From Dipylidium caninum (taxonomy: Eukaryota > Platyhelminthes > Cestoda > Cyclophyllidea > Dipylidiidae): DNA of 64,000 bases. Position 1 is the first letter of the stretch; the number at the start of each line of letters is the position of its first letter. The position numbers were made by a program, and so were the translations under genes. The notes under the pieces were generated by a model that saw only the letters and a list, made by a program, of their open reading frames with translations, was not told where the DNA came from and did not search any database. The stretch lies in NCBI GenBank assembly GCA_017562135.1, contig QEYB01001046.1, positions 1,550,001-1,614,000 on the forward strand. The letters are read 5' to 3'. Below are positions 60,401 through 64,000 of the stretch, piece by piece.

Positions 60401-63400
60401 ATCTCTCAAACACAGCGGTAGACAGACTAAAAACGCTCGTTTCAAAGTTTTCAGACTAGCAAAGTGACTTGAGGCTGTGCGAGCCAAGCACTACACCAAA
60501 ACAGTGAAATCTTTGTTTTCGTAGGGACTATCAAAGGAGAAGAAGAAATCCTAAAACATACTGCGTTTTACCAAGAGTTTCTGAGAATTATAGACCACTC
60601 AGCTCGCATGACACCCTCACAATCCGCATGAAAGCCTTTTTTTGAAAGATTCTCGACGAGGAAGAATGCTCTGCGATTGGTTTTAGAAGCGTTGTCGTCG
60701 TCGAGGTGGGTTGGATGTCGACAGCAGCAGGATAAAGGTTCACTTGCTAAGTCAGTGGTTTTTCGACCTTTCATAATAAAAGTCAGCCATCCGAAACCGA
60801 TTCTATCAGTAAGCGTCGGAGAATTTTGTTGGAGAGACGAGGGAATTCCACTTGGGAAGACTCGACAGAGCCCTACACACCCGCTGTGTAGTTCTTCATC
60901 CACGCTAACTCTTTTGCACCCATGCGGTGTGCGGCCTGGCGGTCGAAGAAGTGGCTTCTCCCCGACAGGCACCGCCGGTATCCCTCAGAAGGCACATTCA
61001 TCGTCAGGGCAAGCAGTGACTTCTTGTCAACATGTCTCAAAATGATTATTATGTTGGAAACCATGAAACTGGTGTTTTACTTCACTTTAGGAGGCCTACT
61101 GGAGTTGTTACAAGATTGTAAACATGCCTGCTTCGAAAAGTGACTGTTCAGAATGTCGCTGTTTAGACAGATCAACAAATAAGCTGCTTTCACACTTAAC
61201 ATTAACTTAAAACATTTTAGGAACAGCCAGAAGAATGATGTTATAATTGCGATAGTTCAAACGAAATGGCTACAGGTCGTTGAGGAATAAAATGTTAGTT
61301 AGTGAATGCGAGCCGAAGACACTTATTTTTCAGAGGTAAATAGTGAAAATAGTAAATCGGAAACTATGAGATGGGCGTTTTTGTTTATCCTGTGTTCAGT
61401 TGCGACCCAGAGAGGTGCTATTTAACGTGTGTCCGATATTTTCTTTATAAATTCTCCCTGTTGGTATCCCATTTTCACGTTGTTTTTCGCCGAAACCCTG
61501 TGGAAACGAAACTCGATCTACACGTAATTTTTTTGTGCGAGAAACATCAACCAGACACTTGGAGGTGGATCAGCCCATGTTGATAACTAGGAGGAATGGA
61601 GGGCGACTGGGAGAACCGGTCCACACACGCAACTACTCGTGAACTTGCGTGAACGAGCGAGCGCAAGAGTGAGTGCGCATCTTTGTTGTTCCCCTCGCAA
61701 CACACGAATGCCGCCGTCTTTATACGAAACAACTCACTTGTGACTAAAAGCGAATTTCGTATGGAAGTGGAAGAGGATCAAGCAAATAGGCAGATGAATT
61801 TACACCCCCTCCCCTCCCTCCTCCCTCCCTCAAGACACTCGCCTAAGCCGAAATTTCATCAAAAAAATTATGGCTGTCACATGGTGAGATGGACAAGGGG
61901 TGAGCATCCAAAGTTTCTTCCTTCCGTTGATACAACCAGGCGAGGCATAAAAGCGACGAGGTTCCATTGCCGTGCACCTAATAAGTGAGGCGAAGCAGGA
62001 GAAGAAACTTATGGACAGCAAACAACCGGAACTGCTCAGTTGGCAAGGCGCAGCATTACTGCATAGAGCTTTAATTACCCTTGACAAGTTGGATGACTTC
62101 TCCCCCCAACGAAATTTAGCCGCATCCTCCGTGGTCACCCCGATATTTCAACACCCCACCGATTATTAATTTTCCCGTAATTACGACTTATTTTTAGGAG
62201 ACAAAAAATAAAATAGACAAAATGTTAGTACAAAAGAACTTTGAATAGTTTATTGACTCTCGAAATGAAGAATTTTCTTCAAAAAGACGCACATGACTTG
62301 CCCAATAGCAGATGTCCATGAAAATTATTCCCATTAAATATAATAAAAAATGTGATTAATTGAGCTCTTTATTTTCTGCTCGCATTCAGGGCCGGTTCAC
62401 AGTCTCGCACCCGATGGTTAACTAGCAAAGGGAAGGAATTGTTGAAGGTTGACGATTTACCATTCCACTAAGTGATTTCACGCGGTAGTCAAACTCTCCT
62501 ACTTTGCCGTGAACCGACAACAAGACGGGAAAAGAAACTGTCAGGCTCGCTCCGCTCCGCTCCGCTCCGCCCCGCCCGCCCCGCCCCGCCCCGCCCCGCC
62601 CCCGCCCCGCCCCGCCCCTTCTGCCTGCGGGCTGCCTCGACTGTCCTCAGTGGTGAAAGCGAGAGAGAGAGAGGAGGGAGCTTTTATGTCCACACGCAAT
62701 GCGTGTACTTCCGAGAGCACTGCACCGTGTCGACTTCACTGGCCGTTTACCTGGGAAGGTGTACGACAGTTTGGCAGAGCGAATTCCTAGCTTAAAGTCT
62801 TTATTTTACCGTAAAAAGGTTTAATCCAGTGCTGAAACGCACGTCGGTATAAGGCGATGCTCGACCAGGTAGAGCACGAAGGAGGCCTGGACGCTGAGCG
62901 AGGCGACACTGGCGGCGGCAGCAGAACCTGGGACGCCGGCCAGCGATCCTGCGCCGGCTCGTGTCGTCCGCGGTGGAGGAGCGAACGGCGCGGTTCCCGC
63001 GTTCGACGCAGCGGGGGCAGCTGCCGCAGCAACGGCCGCGATCTCGGCAGCCCGCGCTGCCGCGTTGAGGATATTTTGGAGGGCGTTTCCGACTCGGACG
63101 AGATAGTCAGGCATTCCAGTAGATGACGCAGAATCACGGGGTCTCGGGGCGTGCAACCCTCGAAGAAGCACTGCTCCTCCGCTCCACCCTCCGGCCCACT
63201 CTCGCCCTCCGCCTCGGTGGACGACGGCTTGCGCACGACGTAGGAGACGCCAGCGCAGCCCGACTTGCCCATGAGACAGCGCAGCAGTTGGTAGATGAAA
63301 CGAAGAGTCGGTGGGAAGCTGAGAAGATCGGCTTCAGACGGCTCTGTAGACTCACGGTCCAGAGGCTCTTGCGCTCGAAGCTGGTCCTCGTCGGCGGCAC

Positions 63401-63469
63401 TGGGACGGCCTGCGTCGGCGCGGCATGTTGTTTCGGCGGCGGCCAGACCGGTGCACCATGGGGGGTAGC
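32944..63469 (-). CDS. UNC79: UNC79, NALCN sodium-leak channel complex subunit; C-terminal ~60%
   Basis: UNC79 is a very large, mostly alpha-helical (HEAT/ARM-like) protein that, with UNC80, supports assembly, localisation and activity of the voltage-insensitive sodium leak channel NALCN in neurons. Minus-strand exons, joined in consistent phase, follow the vertebrate protein in order from about human residue 1000 to the end (about 2,250 residues here, human total about 2,635). Strong blocks: LSSWVVPLLLQSLTVPG with DWKVRFEAMEKI; FTWDFFIDRFGILSIGAQI; KVQRHLALLLGY; LLVILYK; IGLGLVCLATFVHREP with LAAPFLIDM; VPGNTASIARQFLRC with LAPNGLFTQLFQ; LHEDTIGAHLKSGIAQY; QYLPWLK; LTWLLLGATMHTAL; SSLYHAFLLCQ with VWTVYCE. 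Worm-specific low-complexity insertions lie in four exons (poly-Gly, Ala, Gln, Ser). The 5' part lies beyond 64 kb. Oddities: a frame break in the first visible exon and one short conserved piece missing before the last exon. Confidence 0.95.
33442..35285. other. 1.8-kb UNC79 intron, may hide a short exon
   Basis: Vertebrate UNC79 has about 12-15 residues (LIPMWLPM...) between the parts encoded by exons W and X. I could not find them here. Confidence 0.5.
35286..35360 (-). CDS. UNC79: UNC79 exon W
   Basis: Acceptor CTCCTAG, donor AAG|GTGCGC; INGHLLTVLEELKDCRSIIV matches human VISLMEALQECNSTIFVK. Confidence 0.93.
35496..35636 (-). CDS. UNC79: UNC79 exon V
   Basis: Acceptor CTCTTAG, donor GAC|GTAAGT; VWTVYCEAAGSLHPV and ATALEFWLKIIPTITHFLSV match human LWTVYCEQSA...TALEFWSRVTPSIL. 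Confidence 0.96.
36125..36178 (-). CDS. UNC79: UNC79 exon U (18 codons)
   Basis: LQSVAVMSSLYHAFLLCQ between CTTTCAG and CAG|GTGGGT; matches human KTSVLHMCSLFHAFIFAQ. Confidence 0.93.
36179..38273. other. 2.1-kb UNC79 intron
   Basis: Flanking exons join in phase 0 with no residues missing compared with the vertebrate protein; nothing coding seen. Confidence 0.7.
38274..38463 (-). CDS. UNC79: UNC79 exon T
   Basis: Acceptor ATCTCAG; PRDFLLCLERVRTLTWLLLG, ATMHTAL, then VADLVKFLISGFLDQQK. Donor AAG|GTAGGT. Confidence 0.95.
39444..39592 (-). CDS. UNC79: UNC79 exon S2
   Basis: LDAPILQYLPWLKSIPTFMQ matches human VVRYLPWLYHPPSAMQQG. Donor GG|GTACGC. Confidence 0.9.
39593..39638 (-). other. 46-nt intron inside the low-complexity region
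   Basis: GTGCCG...GTGCTAG. Removing it moves the frame from ISLA into RHPAGLVSSP... and on to the conserved QYLPWLK, solving the frame change. Confidence 0.6.
39639..40394 (-). CDS. UNC79: UNC79 exon S1, with poly-Gln and Gly/Ser insertions
   Basis: LHEDTIGAHLKSGIAQYVAL and ELSRHANVKDEDV match human LHEDTFGGNLKVGLAQIAAM. Then about 150 residues of worm-specific low complexity follow: a Gln-rich run (CAA/CAG, about 39880-39930), Ser/Gly repeats and FGRGSTSITFFG. The acceptor (CATGAG at 40395) is approximate. Confidence 0.88.
40395..41848. other. 1.45-kb UNC79 intron
   Basis: Includes a (GAA)n run at about 40746-40763. No exon seen. Confidence 0.65.
41849..42022 (-). CDS. UNC79: UNC79 exon R
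   Basis: Acceptor CCTTCAG; LVIMDAGGTMEPNQI through AAELMRPHIVDCLNILSDVH. Donor AAG|GTAATT. Confidence 0.92.
42474..42578 (-). CDS. UNC79: UNC79 exon Q
   Basis: Acceptor GATTTCAG; ERAKSQLTKIVVESLINALK and FRVYLPDENLLKTLQ, matching ERDKFYLTRTVVLELLQALK. Donor GTAACG. Confidence 0.94.
43153..43263 (-). CDS. UNC79: UNC79 exon P2
   Basis: Acceptor TTCTTCAG; YATILRLVIEQCYMDSSLLM then EICSLCNRTFK, matching human VELCGLCYRAF. Donor GTAAGG. Confidence 0.93.
43389..43496 (-). CDS. UNC79: Tentative optional UNC79 exon P1 (36 codons)
   Basis: Reads QSFVRMTSADYNLRLAVQQG... between TTTTCAG and TTA|GTGCAG, phase 0 on both sides. Human UNC79 has no counterpart, and exons O and P2 also join directly in frame, so it would be a cassette exon. 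Confidence 0.4.
44174..44526 (-). CDS. UNC79: UNC79 exon O
   Basis: Acceptor TCCACAG; SLFYPLISALDNFNKRKTLP, ENTTAYLENLPRL and SNLSATLRSMICILRSP, matching the human LSQLLEGLNNKKNLP...SLRIMICLLKIP segment. Donor AAG|GTTAGT. Confidence 0.95.
44527..46457. other. 1.9-kb UNC79 intron
   Basis: Contains a poly(G) tract of 14 at about 44725-44738 and a 154-codon plus-strand open frame at 45886-46350 with no motif and competing frames. No nested gene supported. Confidence 0.6.
44725..44738 (+). repeat. Poly(G) tract
   Basis: Run of about 14 G followed by CGGCGG units. Confidence 0.85.
46458..46576 (-). CDS. UNC79: UNC79 exon N
   Basis: Acceptor CTTCCCAG; PNVIVPGNTASIARQFLRCT and LAPNGLFTQLFQTPV. 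Donor GTGAGT. Confidence 0.95.
46577..48080. other. 1.5-kb UNC79 intron
   Basis: The flanking exons join directly in phase (CT|A), so no exon is required here; none seen. Confidence 0.7.
48081..48684 (-). CDS. UNC79: UNC79 exon M (central conserved block)
   Basis: Acceptor CCTGGCAG; about 130 residues of variable linker, then ERCPWCQVVLETHDETTIGL, ATFVHREPGLAAPFLIDMLM and AARIA, one of the most conserved parts of UNC79. The CPxC at its start resembles the human CPNC. Donor CT|GTGAGT. Confidence 0.95.
48685..51194. other. 2.5-kb UNC79 intron region, may hide exons
   Basis: A poly(G) run of 18 lies at about 50210-50227. A minus-strand piece after a TTTCAG acceptor (PRWYAVFDWAPRRN, about 50590-50700) is exon-like but unmatched. 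The 163-codon plus-strand frame at 49212-49703 has no motif. Confidence 0.45.
50210..50227 (+). repeat. Poly(G) tract
   Basis: Run of about 18 G; a likely place for sequencing slippage. Confidence 0.85.
51195..51296 (-). CDS. UNC79: Tentative UNC79 exon L
   Basis: Phase 0 in and out; TVIVAHFTRLGRNFAAESAR between TTTACAAG and CAA|GTGAGT. Alternative frames are also open, so this is uncertain. Confidence 0.35.
51401..51469 (-). CDS. UNC79: Tentative UNC79 exon K
   Basis: Phase 0 in and out; RGPGHSVNRYADQCG... with an ideal donor CCT|GTGAGT. The acceptor is weak and there is no recognisable conservation. Confidence 0.35.
51731..51938 (-). CDS. UNC79: UNC79 exon J
   Basis: Follows exon I after a 40-nt intron. 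Reads LRFTSPIMKKKATRCQQEV and GLSLTPAGHKPSKPGAVSQE. Variable linker; donor GTACGT. Confidence 0.65.
51979..52055 (-). CDS. UNC79: UNC79 exon I
   Basis: Acceptor GTGTAG, donor TT|GTAAGT; reads WSGKKTLRQGSFQSAQQCHL, resembling the human KKKLRSFKQKSLD basic stretch. Confidence 0.7.
52867..53105 (-). CDS. UNC79: UNC79 exon H (acidic linker)
   Basis: Acceptor GTCCAG; EDDDEVIVMPGITISQDT and STDLSPTIPSANGAVV. No strong conservation; accepted because phase and splice sites fit both neighbours. Donor AAA|GTAGGT. Confidence 0.75.
54457..54919 (-). CDS. UNC79: UNC79 exon G, with Ala/Gly/Ser-rich insertion
   Basis: Acceptor TTTCTAG; about 110 residues of Ser/Gly/Ala-rich sequence precede EYLIRIVLNTLETQVHICKE, which matches the human LLHLIHITVNTLNAQYHSCK helix. 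Donor GTGCGT. Confidence 0.9.
56189..56414 (-). CDS. UNC79: UNC79 exon F
   Basis: Acceptor TTTGTAG; TSTVFHAFISHVADVLDRNP through HHWLNTLLVILYK. Donor AAG|GTGGGC. Confidence 0.95.
56539..56833 (-). CDS. UNC79: UNC79 exon E
   Basis: Acceptor TTTGTAG; HQWVRLLLRFMASVDM and KVQRHLALLLGYV then IPPYKLR. Donor AG|GTTAGT. Confidence 0.95.
57841..58071 (-). CDS. UNC79: UNC79 exon D
   Basis: Acceptor ATTTTAG; VTDLNNMNKRGDVFQQQFTR lines up with the human ITAVRTNVANLS...KIKRARF segment. Rest is a Ser/Pro-rich linker. Donor GTGACC. Confidence 0.85.
58072..59085. other. 1.0-kb UNC79 intron
   Basis: AT-rich; no exon seen. Confidence 0.7.
59086..59281 (-). CDS. UNC79: UNC79 exon C
   Basis: Acceptor CTTCAG; CCIQCLEYHFDTTAADRTII and IFTWDFFIDRFGILSIGAQI. 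Donor GTTAGT. Confidence 0.95.
59592..60192 (-). CDS. UNC79: UNC79 exon B
   Basis: Acceptor CTTTTAG; LWSLLTAEYSHLSSWVVPLL, FWRHVDRECSHADWKVRFEA, then a Gly/Ala-rich insert of about 60 residues not present in vertebrates, then NAIAHLFSRLIGSLDDYSSV. Donor AGT|GTAAAT fixed by phase. Confidence 0.95.
62545..62620 (+). repeat. (CCGCT/CCGCC)n GC-rich pentanucleotide repeat
   Basis: About 75 nt of near-pure CCGCY units within an UNC79 intron. Confidence 0.85.
62800..62805 (-). promoter_or_regulatory. AATAAA just inside the intron after exon A
   Basis: If exon A is not spliced, its frame stops at 62823-62821 and an AATAAA follows 15 nt later. Possible intronic polyadenylation site; it may also be chance. 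Confidence 0.35.
62843..63469 (-). CDS. UNC79: UNC79 exon A, with frame break
   Basis: FPPTLRFIYQLLRCLM and RDPVILRHLLECLTI match the human LPVTLRLIY...PDILFNMLNCLKI segment in one frame. The end, SVQASFVLYLVEHRLIPT, is open in another frame and is the one that splices correctly (AC|A) into the next exon. Between them is a very GC- and Ala-rich insert where a frameshift, assembly error or unseen intron must lie. The start at 63469 (acceptor TTGAG) is approximate. Donor GTGCGT. Confidence 0.75.
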
Positions 63470-64000
63470 CTCAATACAAGTGGCCAACGGCCATTTTAGT
63501 GCAGAGGTATTGTATGCGGCCTACAGAACCCCACCCCACCTCCTCCCAGATTTCTGCGGAAAACTAACTAAAAAATTATTTTACCTGCCAACTCTCGCTT
63601 ATTTGACAGCATTACAGACCATCTTAGAAGCACAAAAACACCGTCGTCATGCTGGAGAAATCATGAAGTGAATGACAGTTGGGAGACGACAATTTGGACA
63701 GAAATGTCAGTGTGAGTCGGTGAGATACCTCGTGGCGCAACGTTAATTCTTTCAACCATGGAAATGCTAACGAGGGTGAAGGCAAACCCTCAGCCCACGA
63801 AGAGGCTGGGAATCCCACATTTCATATTAGAGAGTGAGGTTTTGTTGTCTGCAGAAGGTGGACGAGTGTGCCGAGTTAGTGACTGCTTATTTCACCACTA
63901 TCCTCTGCCGCTTCTTGGCCATTTGCCCCGAAATCACACGAGATGCCGGTTAGTCAGGGGGAGGGCATCGCCCCGAATGGAAGAAATATCGCCCACAAGA
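63470..64000. other. Upstream UNC79 intron, no exon seen
   Basis: The preceding UNC79 exons should lie beyond the window end. The open frames here carry no recognisable UNC79 sequence. Confidence 0.5.

Larger units (their letters stand above)
60193..62842. other. 2.65-kb UNC79 intron
   Basis: AT-richer than the exons, with the pentanucleotide repeat and the AATAAA noted separately. Open frames inside (for example 60677-61045 plus) lack any motif. Confidence 0.7.

Noticed and set aside
62821..63272. First read as the 3' end of a separate gene (stop followed by AATAAA).
   Set aside because: The donor just before the stop joins in exact phase to LWSLLTAEYSHLSS at 60192, reproducing the continuous UNC79 sequence, so it is an internal exon. 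The poly(A) signal is kept only as a possible alternative site.
63310..63350. 37-nt GTGAGT...TTCTCAG intron inside UNC79 exon A.
   Set aside because: Good splice sites, but removing it requires an Arg-rich upstream frame; the unspliced frame is acidic and protein-like and continues directly into FPPTLRFIY.
1..64000. tRNA, rRNA, CRISPR array or bacterial operon signals.
   Set aside because: No T-loop plus acceptor-stem pairs, rRNA-like blocks, regularly spaced repeats or ribosome-binding-site-led gene series were seen.

Overview
The window is eukaryotic nuclear DNA, read as a metazoan genome and most probably a parasitic flatworm (cestode-like; inference). All recognisable genes are animal genes broken by GT-AG introns. 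Several introns are extremely short (31, 33, 37, 42 and 46 nt) and sit beside introns of 1-2.6 kb, a mixture well known in cestode genomes. No bacterial operons, CRISPR arrays, rRNA genes or convincing tRNA genes were seen.

Layout. (1) 2.4-4.2 kb, minus: three exons of a mitochondrial tricarboxylate (citrate) carrier of the SLC25A1 type; both ends of the gene are missing. (2) 5.8-6.3 kb, plus: a small three-exon coiled-coil protein gene with introns of 31 and 33 nt, perhaps CCDC172-like. (3) 6.9-14.7 kb, minus: EXOC8/Exo84, an exocyst subunit, in eleven exons; only the start-codon exon is not found. Genes 2 and 3 converge and end about 110 bp apart at opposing poly(A) signals. (4) 14.7-16.7 kb: AT-rich DNA with unassigned exon-like stretches. 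(5) About 16.9 kb: a change from AT-rich to clearly GC-richer sequence that lasts to about 58 kb. (6) 20.95-21.9 kb, plus: a decayed mariner-family transposase. (7) 24.3-27.6 kb, plus: an orphan class A GPCR with a TATA box, a spliced 5' leader and two coding exons. (8) 27.6-32.9 kb: no supported gene. (9) 32.9-63.5 kb, minus: about 30 kb of UNC79, the large accessory subunit of the NALCN sodium-leak channel complex. It covers roughly the last 60% of the protein through the stop codon and poly(A) signal, in 24 well supported plus 3 tentative exons.

Biological reading. The four named genes act in mitochondrial citrate export, vesicle tethering at the plasma membrane, peptide- or amine-type signalling, and resting sodium leak in neurons. 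They do not form a linked pathway; the arrangement is ordinary animal gene order. I do not see a new multi-gene system. The unusual points are the worm-specific low-complexity insertions in UNC79, a possible intronic poly(A) site in UNC79, a GPCR lacking canonical TM4/TM6 tryptophans, ultra-short introns including one whose only obstacle to read-through is its own terminal stop, a GC-AG intron in EXOC8, and two reading-frame breaks (EXOC8 exon 5, UNC79 first visible exon) that may be assembly errors. Exon borders were set by eye from splice sites, reading phase and remembered family similarity; no search was run.
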